A model generated the notes under the pieces. It made no database searches, was not told where the DNA came from, and saw only the letters and a list, made by a program, of their open reading frames with translations. From assembly GCF_004298145.1 (NCBI RefSeq), contig NZ_SCRH01000030.1, positions 194,398 through 258,397 of the forward strand: a DNA stretch of 64,000 nucleotides. Direction: 5' to 3'. Below, one piece after another: positions 43,178-53,109 of this stretch. Position 1 is the stretch's first letter, and every line of letters starts with the position of its first letter. A program made the position numbers and the translations under genes. Source of the DNA: Mycobacterium sp. (GTDB lineage Bacteria > Actinomycetota > Actinomycetes > Mycobacteriales > Mycobacteriaceae).

Positions 43178-44377
43178 CTATTCGGCGACGGCCGAGAGCG
43201 CGTCCGCGAGCGCGTCGACGTCGAGCTGGGGTTGGATTCCCGCGGTTCCGGCCAGGCCGGGCGCGCCGATCACCGGGGCCGCCGCCGGTGCCGCACCCAA
43301 CGCGCTCGACGAGCCGGCTACGACGGGGGCAACGGGGAAGACGTAAGGGGTGGCGGTTACCGGGCCGGTGATGATCGTGCCGGCGTTGACGGCGGTGACG
43401 AGGCCGGTGCCGGCGTTGATGGTGACCTCCCCGCCGGCGGTGCCGGCGGTGACGGCGCCGCTTGAAATGGTGAACGCGCCACCGCTTCCCGCGAGGGGAG
43501 GGTTCACGGTAATGGTGCCGCTCAGGACCGTGACGTTAGTGACGTAGGCGCTCGTCCCAGCTGGGAAGGGGATGACCTGTCCGTTATACAACCATGTGAT
43601 GGCGGTGTCGGCTGTGAACCCGGCACCATAGCTGCCGGTGACGGGGTAGCCGGGGCTGACGGTGAAGGTCGCGCCGGGCTCGATGGTGGCGCCGCCGGGT
43701 GCGATGTTGGCGGTGCTGCCGGCGGGCAGGGGCGGGTCGATGAGGTTGGCCTGCTGAGTGGCGAGGCTCTGCATCAGGGATTGCGTTCGGGCGGTGGTGG
43801 TATTGCCGGCGGTCTGGGCCAGTGAGCGCGCTTGGGTGTCTTGCCCGGTCTGGTTGGTGGTCTGTGGTGGTTCGTCAAACGGGGTCGTGGTGCTCGCGGC
43901 CGCCGAATCGGCGGCGTAGGCATACATCGCGGCGGCGTCTTGGGCCCACATCTGCATGTACTGGGCTTCGGTGGCTGCGATCGCCGGGCCGTTTTGCCCG
44001 AAGAAGTTGGTGGCGATCAATGCCAGTAGCTGCGCGCGGTTGGCCGCGATCACCGGCGGTGGCACGGTCATCGCGAATGCGGCCTCGTAGGCCGCGGCCG
44101 CCGCATAGGCCTGGGCGGCGGTCCGTCCGGCCTGCGTTGCCGAGGCCTGCAGCCAGGCCACATAGGGTGCGGCCGCGCCGGACATCGCCATCGACGAGGG
44201 CCCGAACCAGGCCAGTCCGGTCAGGTCGGCGATTTGCGTCGAGTAGCCCGCGGCCGCGGCTTCCAGCTCGGCGGCCACCTCGTCCCAGGCCGCGGCGGAG
44301 GCCAGCAGCGGCCCCGAACCCGGGCCGGCATACATCAAACCCGAGTTGACCTCTGGCGGCAGCACCCCGAAATCCAT
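43178..44377 (-). CDS. PPE-family protein with beta-rich C-terminal domain
   Basis: 399 residues. The PPE motif is at residues 7-9 ([10 protein letters not shown]), and the helical PPE domain (to about 175) contains WFGPSSMAM and [20 protein letters not shown] proteins are exported by type VII secretion, usually with a PE partner; none is adjacent. Residues 210-360 form a Gly/Thr/Val-rich, beta-predicted region ([39 protein letters not shown]) unlike the PPE-SVP, PPE-PPW or MPTR classes I know. In M. tuberculosis there is no PPE gene at this place; it is on the same strand as and downstream of the LuxR-type regulator. Confidence 0.92.
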   Translation of the reverse strand: MDFGVLPPEVNSGLMYAGPGSGPLLASAAAWDEVAAELEAAAAGYSTQIADLTGLAWFGPSSMAMSGAAAPYVAWLQASATQAGRTAAQAYAAAAAYEAAFAMTVPPPVIAANRAQLLALIATNFFGQNGPAIAATEAQYMQMWAQDAAAMYAYAADSAAASTTTPFDEPPQTTNQTGQDTQARSLAQTAGNTTTARTQSLMQSLATQQANLIDPPLPAGSTANIAPGGATIEPGATFTVSPGYPVTGSYGAGFTADTAITWLYNGQVIPFPAGTSAYVTNVTVLSGTITVNPPLAGSGGAFTISSGAVTAGTAGGEVTINAGTGLVTAVNAGTIITGPVTATPYVFPVAPVVAGSSSALGAAPAAAPVIGAPGLAGTAGIQPQLDVDALADALSAVAE

Positions 44378-44498
44378 GGCATCTTGCTTTCGTCACGACA
44401 GCCGGCGCGTTCGCCAGCCATCTTTTGTCGAAGCGACACCGGTTTCATCCGGGACGGACTACTGCAATTTGGCCCGCGCCGGCAAAGGACTACTGCAT

Positions 44499-47123
44499 TC
44501 ACCCTTCGGTGGTGCCGGAGCGCGACTTGTCGGCCGCGCCACCGATGACGCCGGCCAGGCCGGTGCGTCCGGCTACGCCGGCCTTGGTGCATGCGCGATA
44601 GATGTGGCTTTCGACGGTGCGCACGGACAGCGACACCGCCGCGGCGATATCGCGGTTCGACAGGCCCTGGGCGACCAACACCGCGATTTCGCGTTCCCGG
44701 TTGGTGAACGGTGGTGCAAAAGAGGCCGCCTCGATGGCCGGGCTGGTCGCGCCATTGCACGTTCTCGCCAGCCGGCGCGTGCGTGCCGCCGCGGTCATCG
44801 CGCTCCCCCCGCGGCCCGCCCGCCGGTGTGACGTCGCGGCTTGTCCCGCGGCATCGGCGGCGGCCAGCAGGTCGCCCATCGCCTCGAATTCGGCTGACAC
44901 CTGGTCGAGTTCGGCGGCATCGTCGGCTTGTACCGCCGCCGCGTAGCGCGCCGCGACCACGGCGCGCGGTCCTTGCACGCGCGTGGCCAACTCTGCCAGC
45001 CGTTCTGCCGCGTCGGTGTCGTCGAATTGCACGGCGGTCTGTAAGCACAACACCTCGCGGGCGAGTTGATCGTGGTCGCGCGCGAACTCCGCCGCCTGGC
45101 GGGCCAGCCGGCGCGCCTCGGTGGACCGCGAGCGGACCGCCGTCAGCCAGGCCTCGCTCAGCAGTTCGGTGGACGTGACGTATACGTAGGCCGGATGCCG
45201 ATGTGCGCGGGCAGTGTTCAGCGCGTCGGCGGCCGCACCCGCATCGCCGGACCGGGCCAGTGCCTGCGCACGCAGCAGGTGGAACCGGTGGAAGCTGTTC
45301 ACGACGTGGAAGCTGTTTGCCATCTCGGGGTCGACTTCATGCGGCAGATGCCGTAGCGACGCGTCGAGGTCACCGGCGGCCAACATCACCATGCCGAGGA
45401 TCTCCGCCGCAACCGTTCGCACATCCGCCGGTTCGTCGCGGTGGGCGCGGAGGTGGCGTTCGGCCACGTCGACGGCCTCGGTGATGCGTCCCGTCGCCAG
45501 CAGGGCGAACGTGTGAAACTCGGTCAACGGCTGACGAAGGAATCTGCCTTGCTCGCTCAACGTGAGCGCCTCGTCGGCGTCGATAGCCTTTGCCACGGCC
45601 TGATCGGCTTGACCGAGTTCGCCATAGGCCAAGCTCTCGGCGCTGTAAGCCATCGTCGCGCCGTACTGGTCGAGGTCCCGGTAGTCGACCTCTGCCATGG
45701 TCGCGAGGACCTCGATCGGCCGCGCCGCCAGCGCGAGTTGATTGGCGCGGAACACCAGCAGTTGTTGTCGCCGCGCACCGTGCGAGGCCTGGAGCGCATC
45801 GTCGATGAGCCGCCAGGATCGCTCCGGTGATCGCATCCCCCACAACAGATTTGACGCACGCATCACCGCCTCGTTGATGAACGCGGACTGCGTTGCTTCG
45901 TCGACCTCCACGCCGTCGAGGACTTCCAAGGCGAGTTCGCCTTTTTCCCGCATGAACAGCGAGTAGGCGAGAGGTATCCGGGCCTGTGCGCCGATGCCGG
46001 TTGCGGCAGCGGCGCGAAAGAGCCGCTCCGCGGTTTCGAAGTCCAAAAGCGCACTCGCCGCCGTGGCCGCCGAGAGCAGCACGTCGGGCTCGGGTGGCAG
46101 GTCCGATTCCAACCAGAGCAGTCCCCGCTTCATCACCTTCGCGGCGCCGCCGTCCTTCATCGCGGTCGCGACCTGGCCACGAAGGCGTCGCAACCGCGCG
46201 GAGCCGCAGCGGTTCAGGCGCACCTCGGCGAACATGGGATGGCCGATGTACACGTCGTCGGCGGACAACCGGATCAATTCGCGCTGTTCGGCATCCTCAA
46301 TGGCGTCCCGCTCGGCGAGCAGTCTCAGGCACTGCCAGTCGATGGGTTCGGACACGGCTACCAGATCGACGACGTCGCGCACGTCGTCGGGAATGGCGCC
46401 GATCTGCGCATCCACCAACTCGGCGAGGGACCCCGACAGGCCGAGGTTTCCCGGCCAGCGCAGAACGCCATCGTCGCTGACCATGCGTCCCGCGTGGAGC
46501 TCCTGCTCGACCAGCTGCCGCAGGAACAACACGTTTCCGCGCGTCAGACGCCACAGCTCGTCCCCGCACCGCTGATCCGGTGCGCACCCCGTCGCCGCCA
46601 ACAACAGTTCGTCGGTCTGGCCGCGGGTCAACGGCTCGACGTCCCGCCGGACCACCAGTCCGTCTTTCCATAGCGCCGTCACCGCGGCCGGCGCCGGCTC
46701 GCCCGTACGAATCGTGGCGATCACCGTCGCGGCCCGTGATTGCACGAGTTGATGCAGCACCAGGGCCGACAGCTCATCGAGGAGATGGGCGTCGTCGACG
46801 AAGACCACGAGACGTTCCGGTTGTGTGCCGGCGGTCAGTGCCTCGACGACCCGGCGCGCCAACGCATGGGGTGCGCCCGCCATATCGTCAGTCCACGTTG
46901 CGAAGGCGCCCAGCGGGATCGCGCGGCTGGTAACGGTGGCGGCGGTGCTGCGTACGGTCCATCCGGCGTCGGCGGCCGCCCGCACGGCCTCGCGGGCCAA
47001 CCGCGACTTACCGACCCCGGGCTTGCCCGCCAATGCGACACCTCGCGGTCCATTGGTGGTGAGCAGGCGGCTGACCTCGTTGATCTCCCGGTGTCTGCCG
47101 ACGATGGGCCAATGCTCCAGCAC
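44499..47123 (-). CDS. Large ATP-binding LuxR-type (LAL) regulator
   Basis: 874 residues. The N-terminal AAA/STAND ATPase has Walker A GKPGVGKS at 33-40 and Walker B VVFVDDAHLLD near 108-118. The middle (about 330-780) is made of helical TPR-like repeats. A C-terminal LuxR helix-turn-helix (LTNREREIAVLVAQGLSNRDI-type; TVESHIYRACTKAGV) binds DNA. LAL proteins respond to sugars, nucleotides or partner proteins. The PPE gene follows 121 bases downstream on the same strand and is the nearest likely target. The gap between them shows no hairpin of note. Confidence 0.92.
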   Translation of the reverse strand: MLEHWPIVGRHREINEVSRLLTTNGPRGVALAGKPGVGKSRLAREAVRAAADAGWTVRSTAATVTSRAIPLGAFATWTDDMAGAPHALARRVVEALTAGTQPERLVVFVDDAHLLDELSALVLHQLVQSRAATVIATIRTGEPAPAAVTALWKDGLVVRRDVEPLTRGQTDELLLAATGCAPDQRCGDELWRLTRGNVLFLRQLVEQELHAGRMVSDDGVLRWPGNLGLSGSLAELVDAQIGAIPDDVRDVVDLVAVSEPIDWQCLRLLAERDAIEDAEQRELIRLSADDVYIGHPMFAEVRLNRCGSARLRRLRGQVATAMKDGGAAKVMKRGLLWLESDLPPEPDVLLSAATAASALLDFETAERLFRAAAATGIGAQARIPLAYSLFMREKGELALEVLDGVEVDEATQSAFINEAVMRASNLLWGMRSPERSWRLIDDALQASHGARRQQLLVFRANQLALAARPIEVLATMAEVDYRDLDQYGATMAYSAESLAYGELGQADQAVAKAIDADEALTLSEQGRFLRQPLTEFHTFALLATGRITEAVDVAERHLRAHRDEPADVRTVAAEILGMVMLAAGDLDASLRHLPHEVDPEMANSFHVVNSFHRFHLLRAQALARSGDAGAAADALNTARAHRHPAYVYVTSTELLSEAWLTAVRSRSTEARRLARQAAEFARDHDQLAREVLCLQTAVQFDDTDAAERLAELATRVQGPRAVVAARYAAAVQADDAAELDQVSAEFEAMGDLLAAADAAGQAATSHRRAGRGGSAMTAAARTRRLARTCNGATSPAIEAASFAPPFTNREREIAVLVAQGLSNRDIAAAVSLSVRTVESHIYRACTKAGVAGRTGLAGVIGGAADKSRSGTTEG

Positions 47124-47248
47124 CAGCAGATATTAGCCAGCGACGTCGATTTTCACCTGCGATTTGGCCCGGATGAGCCCGCTGCCGCCGCCCGTTGAGA
47201 CCGCGCTCATGCGCGAGCCTTCTGTTGCCGCGCCGATCCCTTCCCGCC

Positions 47249-47297
47249 AGTGTGCGTCAGGCCGCACACTTGAGCCCCAACGTGCGGCAGGGCGCAC
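47249..47297. repeat. Two small GTGCG...CGCAC palindromes upstream of the LAL gene
   Basis: AGTGTGCG at 47249-47256 pairs with CGCACACT at 47263-47270, and GTGCG at 47282 pairs with CGCAC at 47293. They lie in the gap between the divergent LAL and TetR genes and mark the right edge of the PPE-LAL insertion. Confidence 0.5.
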
Positions 47298-47329
47298 ACT
47301 CGATGAACGCAAGCCGCCCCGTCCACCCC

Positions 47330-47374
47330 TTGAAAAAGTGAGCTACCTCACAGTAGAATGACCAGTGGTCATTC
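47330..47374 (+). promoter_or_regulatory. Promoter with overlapping TetR operator before the tetR-R2lox operon
   Basis: TTGAAA (47330-47335), an 18-base spacer and TAGAAT (47354-47359) form a sigma-A-like promoter. The palindrome GAATGACC-AGT-GGTCATTC (47356-47374; only the central base is unpaired) overlaps the -10 box and ends 16 bases before the TTG start. The geometry is that of a self-repressing TetR operator. Confidence 0.75.
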
Positions 47375-47390
47375 GATCGAGGAGGCGTCA

Positions 47391-48086
47391 TTGCCGACGG
47401 TCACCTGGGCGCGCGTCGACCCCGCTCGTCGCGCCGCGATCATCGAAGCCGCGGAGGCGGAGTTCGGGGCGCACGGGTTTTCCCGGGGCAGCCTGAACGT
47501 CATCGCGCGCCGCGCCGGAGTCGCCAAGGGGAGCCTGTTCCAGTACTTCGCCGACAAGCGCGACCTGTATGCGTTCATCGCCGACATCGGCAGCCAGCGG
47601 GTGCGGGCCTACATGGAGGACCACATCCGCGAACTCGACCCGAGCCGGCCCTTCTTCGAGTTCCTGACCGACTGGCTCGACGCGTGGGTGGCCTACTTCG
47701 CTGACCACCCGCACGAACGCGCGCTGCACGCCGCGGCGACCCTCGAGGTCGACACCGAAGCGCGCGTCAGCGTGCAGAACGTGATTCACCGTCACTACCT
47801 GGAAGTGATGCGCCCACTCGTGCGCGACGCAAAGGTTCGCGGCGACCTGCGCGCCGATGCGGACACCGACGCGCTGTTGTCGTTGCTGCTGTTGATCTTT
47901 CCGCACCTGGCGCTGGCGCCCTACATGCGCGGTCTGGATCCGGTCCTCGGGCTCGACGAGCCCACCCCGGAGCAGCCGGCGCTGGCCGTGCGCAGGCTCG
48001 TCGCGGTGCTGGCGGCCGCGTTCTCGGCCCCGCCGAAAACTCCGTCAATCAGCTCAGCCCCCAAACGATCTGAGGAGGTCACATGA
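47391..48086 (+). CDS. TetR-family regulator (Rv0232 orthologue)
   Basis: 231 residues; the DNA-binding domain is seen in [20 protein letters not shown] and [22 protein letters not shown] choose TTG 47391 because AGGAGG lies five bases upstream and the protein then begins like Rv0232 ([10 protein letters not shown]). An ATG at 47358 lies inside the operator palindrome and lacks a site. Its stop overlaps the R2lox start (ATGA), so regulator and oxidase are one operon under the palindromic operator. Confidence 0.9.
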   Translation: MPTVTWARVDPARRAAIIEAAEAEFGAHGFSRGSLNVIARRAGVAKGSLFQYFADKRDLYAFIADIGSQRVRAYMEDHIRELDPSRPFFEFLTDWLDAWVAYFADHPHERALHAAATLEVDTEARVSVQNVIHRHYLEVMRPLVRDAKVRGDLRADADTDALLSLLLLIFPHLALAPYMRGLDPVLGLDEPTPEQPALAVRRLVAVLAAAFSAPPKTPSISSAPKRSEEVT

Positions 48087-49018
48087 ACCGAACCCGAATT
48101 GCCTCGATGGCCGAGGGCGGTCTCAACTGGGAAAGCTTGCCGCTCAAGCTGTTTGCGGGCGGCAACGCGAAATTCTGGAATCCGGCCGACATCGACTTCT
48201 CCCGCGACCGGGAGGACTGGGATCGCCTCACCGACGACGAACGCAGCTATGCGACCCGGTTGTGCGCCGAGTTCATCGCCGGCGAGGAGTCGGTGACCCA
48301 GGACATCCAGCCGTTCATGGCCGCGATGCGGGCCGAAGGCCGGCTCGGCGACGAGATGTATCTGACGCAGTTCGCGTTCGAGGAGGCCAAGCACGTCCAG
48401 GTGTTCCGCATGTGGCTCGACGCCGTCGGCATCACCGAGGACCTGCAGCCCTACCTCGATGACATCCCCACCTATCGCACGATCTTCTACGAGGAACTGC
48501 CGGACTGCCTCAACGCGCTGACGGTTGACCCTTCGCCGGCCGCCCAGGTGCGGGCGTCGGTGACCTACAACCACATGGTCGAAGGCATGCTGGCGCTCAC
48601 CGGTTACTTCGCCTGGCACAAGATCTGCGTGGAACGCGGCATCCTGCCCGGCATGCAGGAGCTGGTCCGGCGCATCGGCGACGACGAGCGGCGCCACATG
48701 GCGTGGGGCACCTTCACCTGCCGGCGTCACGTCGCTGCCGACGACGCCAACTGGGGGGTGTTCGAAACGCGCATGAACGAGCTCATGCCGCTCGGGTTGC
48801 GCCTCATCGAGGAAGGCTTCGCCCTCTACGACCCGATGCCCTTCGGCATTTCGACGGACGAGTTCATGGCCTACGCCGCCGACAAGGGGATGCGGCGGTT
48901 CGGCACCATCAACAGCGCGCGCGGGCGACCGCTCGCCGAGATCGACCTCGACTACTCGCCGGTGCAGCTCGAGGACACCTTCGCCGAGGAGGACGAGCGG
49001 GCGTTGGCCAGCGTCTAG
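48083..49018 (+). CDS. nrdB: R2-like ligand-binding oxidase (Rv0233 orthologue)
   Basis: 311 residues of the ferritin-like fold with a Mn/Fe centre. All ligands occur at the positions known for the M. tuberculosis enzyme: Glu68, Glu101, His104, Glu167, Glu202, His205. Val71 and Tyr162, which form the ether cross-link in R2lox, are also present. Despite the historical name nrdB it is not a ribonucleotide reductase subunit; it binds a long-chain fatty-acid-like ligand and performs two-electron oxidations. Coupled to the upstream TetR gene. Confidence 0.95.
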   Translation: MNRTRIASMAEGGLNWESLPLKLFAGGNAKFWNPADIDFSRDREDWDRLTDDERSYATRLCAEFIAGEESVTQDIQPFMAAMRAEGRLGDEMYLTQFAFEEAKHVQVFRMWLDAVGITEDLQPYLDDIPTYRTIFYEELPDCLNALTVDPSPAAQVRASVTYNHMVEGMLALTGYFAWHKICVERGILPGMQELVRRIGDDERRHMAWGTFTCRRHVAADDANWGVFETRMNELMPLGLRLIEEGFALYDPMPFGISTDEFMAYAADKGMRRFGTINSARGRPLAEIDLDYSPVQLEDTFAEEDERALASV

Positions 49019-49044
49019 GTTTCGCGTCTGCTCGCGCGGGAGCT

Positions 49045-50421
49045 TCAGCCGACCCAGACCGTCTTGGCGTTGCAGAATGCGCGGATGCCCAGGCCGGCGA
49101 GCTCGCGGCCGTAGCCCGATCGTTTGACGCCGCCGAACCCCAACTCCGGGTAGGACACCGTCATCCCGTTGATGAAGACCTGGCCGGCCTCGATGTCGTC
49201 GACGAAGCGCTCCTGCTCGGCCTCGTCGTTGGTCCAGGCGTTGGACCCCAGCCCGAAGGTCGTGGCGTTGGCGATCTCGATGGCCTCATCGATGTCGGCG
49301 GCCCGGTACATCGACGCGACCGGACCGAATACCTCTTCGGTGTAGAGCTCCATGTCCTTGGTGACGTCGGTGACCACCGTCGGCGGGTAGAACCATCCCG
49401 GCCGGTCCAGCGGCTTGCCGCCGGTGCGCAGCGTGGCGCCCGCGGCGACGGCGTCCTCGACCTGCTTGGCGATTTCGTCGCGGCCCGACTCGGTGGCCAG
49501 CGGGCCCACGTCGGTGCCCGGGTCGGTCGGGTCACCGACGGTGAGCGCCTCCATCCGCTCGACGAACTTGTCGACGAACGCGTCGTAGATGTCGGTGTGC
49601 ACGATGAACCGCTTGGCGGCGATGCAGGACTGACCGTTGTTCTGCACCCGGGCGGTGACGGCGGTCTTGACGGCCTCGTCGAGGTCGGCCGTGGGCATCA
49701 CGATGAACGGGTCGCTGCCGCCGAGCTCGAGCACGGTGGGCTTGATCTCGTCGCCGGCGATGGCCGCCACCGATTGGCCGGCGGGCTCGCTGCCGGTCAG
49801 GGTGGCCGCCGCGACCCGGGGATCGCGCAGGATGCGCTCGACGGCGCCGGAGGGAACGAGCAGCGTCTGGAAGCACCCCTGCGGGAAGCCACCGCGGGCG
49901 ATGACGTCGGAAAGGTACAGCGCGGTCTGCGGGACGTTCGACGCGTGCTTGAGGATCCCGACGTTCCCGGCCATCAGCGCCGGGGCCGCGAATCGCACGG
50001 CCTGCCAGAGCGGGAAGTTCCACGGCATCACGGCCAGCACCACGCCCAGCGGCTGATAGCGGATGTAGGCCTTCTTCGCGCCGACCCTGCCCGCGTCGGC
50101 CGGCTCGTCGGCCAGGAGCTTTTCGGCGTTCTCAGCGTAGTAGCGAAAACCCTTGGCGCACTTCAATACCTCGGCCTTGGCCGACTTGAGGGTTTTGCCC
50201 ATTTCCAGGGTCATCATGGCGGCGACATCGTCGGCCTCGGCGTCGAGGAGGTCGGCGGTGGCGTTGGCCCACTGCGCGCGCTGCGCGAAGGTGGTGGAGC
50301 GGCGATAGTCGAGGAAGCGTTCGTAGGCGCGGGCGATCGCGGCATCGACTTCCGCATCGGTGGCCGGGGTGAAGGTCTTCACCGTCTCGCCGGTAGCCGG
50401 GTTAATGGTCGCGATGGGCAC
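49045..50421 (-). CDS. gabD1: Succinate-semialdehyde dehydrogenase GabD1 (Rv0234c orthologue)
   Basis: 458 residues of the ALDH family oxidising succinic semialdehyde to succinate. Catalytic Glu232 lies in LELGGSDP, Cys266 in NNGQSCIA and Asn135 in MPWNFPLWQ. It agrees with the shorter, corrected form of M. tuberculosis GabD1. It converges with the R2lox gene with 26 bases between stops, and is divergent from the acetolactate synthase gene at 80 bases. Confidence 0.93.
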   Translation of the reverse strand: MPIATINPATGETVKTFTPATDAEVDAAIARAYERFLDYRRSTTFAQRAQWANATADLLDAEADDVAAMMTLEMGKTLKSAKAEVLKCAKGFRYYAENAEKLLADEPADAGRVGAKKAYIRYQPLGVVLAVMPWNFPLWQAVRFAAPALMAGNVGILKHASNVPQTALYLSDVIARGGFPQGCFQTLLVPSGAVERILRDPRVAAATLTGSEPAGQSVAAIAGDEIKPTVLELGGSDPFIVMPTADLDEAVKTAVTARVQNNGQSCIAAKRFIVHTDIYDAFVDKFVERMEALTVGDPTDPGTDVGPLATESGRDEIAKQVEDAVAAGATLRTGGKPLDRPGWFYPPTVVTDVTKDMELYTEEVFGPVASMYRAADIDEAIEIANATTFGLGSNAWTNDEAEQERFVDDIEAGQVFINGMTVSYPELGFGGVKRSGYGRELAGLGIRAFCNAKTVWVG

Positions 50422-50501
50422 GCTGACATCCTCCGCTCGGGTATTCGGTGTGAAGATCCACCACCCAGCCTGCCACTACTGTGGCCAACGGGAGGTGTCG
50501 G

Positions 50502-52148
50502 ATGACCAAAGCCGCTGAGCTGATCGTCAAGTGCCTGGAAAACGAGGGCGTTTCCGTCGTGTTCGGGCTGCCCGGCGAGGAGAACATCCGATTCGTGCAG
50601 GCGCTGGCGTCCTCCAGCATCCGCTACGTGCTCACCCGGCACGAGCAGGCCGCCTCGTTCATGGCCGAGATGTATGGGCGGGTCACCGGCCGGGCGGCGG
50701 TGGTCTCGGCCACCCTGGGACCCGGCGCGATCAACATGCAGCTCGGCGTCGCCGACGCCACCACCAACAGCACCCCGCTGGTCGCCATCTCCGCGCAGGT
50801 GGGCCACGACCGGGAGTTCAAGGAGTCACACCAATACGTCGATCTGGTGTCGATGTTCGCCCCGATCACCCGGTGGTCGGCCGGTATCCCGACCGCGCGC
50901 GCTATCCCCGAGATGGTGCGTAAGGCGTTCAAGCTGGCGGAGTCCGAACGTCCGGCGGCGGTCTATCTCGCGGTGCCGGAGCACATCGACGCGGATGACG
51001 CCGACTACGACCTGGGACCGTTGCCGCGCAATGTCGTCCGCCCCGACGCCCCGGCGCCCCGGCAGGTGGAACGCGCCGTCGAAATCCTGCGCCACGCGCG
51101 GCACCCGGTGGTGCTGGCCGGGCACGGCGCAGCGCGCGCCGACGCCACCAAGGCTCTGGTGCGCTTCTCCGACGAGTTCGGCATCCAGGTGGCCAACACG
51201 TTCCACGGCAAGGGCGTCATGCCCGATGATCACCGCAACAGCATCGGGACGCTGGGCTTCATGCGGCACGACTACGTCAACTTCGGATTCGACAACGCCG
51301 ACGTCGTCATCGCCGTCGGCTACGAGTTGCAGGAATTCGACCCGATCCGGATCAACCCGCAGGCCGACAAGAAGATCATCCACATTCACCGGTTCCCGGC
51401 CGAGGTCGACGCGCACTACTCGGTCGACGTGGGGATCATCGGGGGCATCGGCGATTCGCTCGACGCGCTCACCGACGCGCTTTCGGGTCACAGTTTCAGC
51501 CACGCCGCCGACGTACCCGGGTCGGGCCTTCTCGCTGAGGAATTCGCTCGGGGCCAACAGGATTCGCGCTACCCGCTGGCACCGGCGCGGGTGGTCGCCG
51601 ACACGCGCGCGGCGCTGGGCCGCAGCGACGTCGTCCTGGTCGACACCGGCGCCACCAAGATGTGGATGGCCCGGCTTTACCCGACATACGAGCGGAACAC
51701 CTGCCTGATCTCAAATGGCCTGTCCACCATGAGCTTTGCCCTGCCCGGGGCGCTGGGCGTCAAGCTGGCGCAGCCGGAGTCCAAGGTGCTGGCCGTTGTC
51801 GGCGACGGCGCGTTCCTGATGAACTCGCAAGAAATCGAGACCGCCGTCCGCGAGCGGATACCGCTGGTGGTGCTGATTTGGGACGACGGCGGGTACGGGC
51901 TCATCGAATGGAAGATGGACCTCGAACTCGGGGCGCATTACTACGTGAAATTCAACAATCCCGACACGGTGATGTACGCAGAAAGCTTCGGCGCCAGGGG
52001 GTATCGGATCAACAGCGCCGAGGAGCTGCTGCCGACGCTGCGCGCCGCGCTCGACGACGACGGCGTCTCGCTGATCAGCTGCCCGATCGACTATTCGGAG
52101 AACCTGCGGCTGACCGACCGCCTCGGCGAGCTGGACGAAACGCTGTAA
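50502..52148 (+). CDS. Acetolactate-synthase-type ThDP enzyme (AlsS-like)
   Basis: 548 residues. The N-terminal ThDP domain has VFGLPGEENIRFVQAL with the catalytic Glu in TRHEQAASFMAEMYGR; the C-terminal ThDP-diphosphate motif is VVGDGAFLMNSQEIETAV with ...WDDGGYG. The body (FKESHQYVDLVSMFAPITRW) fits catabolic acetolactate synthases, which condense two pyruvates, rather than the FAD-dependent IlvB. ATG 50502 follows GGGAGGTG. No small regulatory subunit is adjacent. Acetoin/butanediol formation or another carboligation is inference. Confidence 0.87.
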   Translation: MTKAAELIVKCLENEGVSVVFGLPGEENIRFVQALASSSIRYVLTRHEQAASFMAEMYGRVTGRAAVVSATLGPGAINMQLGVADATTNSTPLVAISAQVGHDREFKESHQYVDLVSMFAPITRWSAGIPTARAIPEMVRKAFKLAESERPAAVYLAVPEHIDADDADYDLGPLPRNVVRPDAPAPRQVERAVEILRHARHPVVLAGHGAARADATKALVRFSDEFGIQVANTFHGKGVMPDDHRNSIGTLGFMRHDYVNFGFDNADVVIAVGYELQEFDPIRINPQADKKIIHIHRFPAEVDAHYSVDVGIIGGIGDSLDALTDALSGHSFSHAADVPGSGLLAEEFARGQQDSRYPLAPARVVADTRAALGRSDVVLVDTGATKMWMARLYPTYERNTCLISNGLSTMSFALPGALGVKLAQPESKVLAVVGDGAFLMNSQEIETAVRERIPLVVLIWDDGGYGLIEWKMDLELGAHYYVKFNNPDTVMYAESFGARGYRINSAEELLPTLRAALDDDGVSLISCPIDYSENLRLTDRLGELDETL

Positions 52149-52213
52149 TTCTCAACTCCATTGCGCGAGTGTGGCGGGTGACGGCGCGGCCCCGAGCTTG
52201 TCATGATAGATAG

Positions 52214-52687
52214 ATGGCGCAGCGTGATCGCGATGAATCCGGCCGGCCGCGAAGTGCCCGACCGCGGGACACCCTGGGGCGACCGCTTCCGCCGGGCAGT
52301 GCAGGCGTTCCCCGCATTCCGGAGGACCTGGCGCTGGCACCGGCCGAGACCCTCGCGTATGCCCAGGATCTGCTGGATCGAGGCCTCGCATTCAACGCTC
52401 ACGAGGTGCTCGAGGCCGCATGGAAGAACGGTCCGACCAACGAGCAGGCACTGTGGCAAGGCCTGACGCAGCTCGCGGTGGGGATCACCCACGTCCAGCG
52501 GGGCAATCTGAAGGGTGCAGCCACGCTGCTTCGCCGAGCCTCCGCCCACCTTGCCCGCGAGGATCGGCCGGCACGGCACGCAATCGACGTCACCGGGTTG
52601 GTGGACTACGCCGACGCGTTGATCAACGACCTCGCGGCCGGGGCCGATGTCACCGCGTCGCGGCTACGACCCCGCCTGGTGGTCTGA
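52214..52687 (+). CDS. DUF309 domain protein
   Basis: 157 residues. After an Arg/Pro-rich N-terminal 45 residues, the domain shows ALAPAETLAYAQDLLDRGLA, FNAHEVLEAAWKNG (the HEVLE motif of DUF309) and WQGLTQLAVGITHVQRGN. The family is an all-helical bundle of unknown function, possibly metal-binding. It follows the synthase by 65 bases on the same strand. Confidence 0.87.
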   Translation: MAQRDRDESGRPRSARPRDTLGRPLPPGSAGVPRIPEDLALAPAETLAYAQDLLDRGLAFNAHEVLEAAWKNGPTNEQALWQGLTQLAVGITHVQRGNLKGAATLLRRASAHLAREDRPARHAIDVTGLVDYADALINDLAAGADVTASRLRPRLVV

Positions 52688-52738
52688 CATGTCCGGTAAC
52701 CCCACCGGGATGGGCGCCGCGCAGTAGCGGCGTTCGGA

Positions 52739-53014
52739 CTACCAGTCCTGTTGATTTTCCAAGAGGGTGACCCGGCGAAGTTCCACGACGAACCATAACG
52801 TGGCGGCGACGGTGGCCAGTAGCGCGATGATCGCCACGGTGGTGAGCCATTCGTAGTGTTGGTAGGCGGCGACGGCCAAGCTGGCGATAATGCCGGACAA
52901 TGCGACGCCCAGCAGAATGAACCCGGGCCAGAAGAAGTTGTCTTTCATGGTGAGACCGGCGCGAGGATTCGCAGTCCGGTGGCGATCCGTCGGGTCGTGA
53001 TGTGTGTCTCCCAT
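52739..53014 (-). CDS. UsfY-like small membrane protein
   Basis: 91 residues. The N-terminus GDTHHDPTDRHRTANPRAG followed by WPGFILLGVALSGIIASL resembles mycobacterial UsfY (encoded upstream of sigF), which also begins GDT..DP.DH.RTT and continues into WPG. Two membrane spans and a basic end are predicted. AAGGAC precedes the ATG. The assignment rests on the N-terminal resemblance only. It converges with the DUF309 gene. Confidence 0.6.
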   Translation of the reverse strand: MGDTHHDPTDRHRTANPRAGLTMKDNFFWPGFILLGVALSGIIASLAVAAYQHYEWLTTVAIIALLATVAATLWFVVELRRVTLLENQQDW

Positions 53015-53109
53015 GGCGTCCTTTCGTCAGTCAATTCCCTAGTGACTCAGTAACATCGGGGGTGTCTGCGCTTCTCACGCGCGGGTGGATAACCGGTGCT
53101 TCGGATCGA

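Noticed and set aside
48703..50505. 600-codon plus-strand frame
   Set aside because: Antisense to gabD1 and partly in another frame of R2lox; composition typical of high-GC shadow frames.
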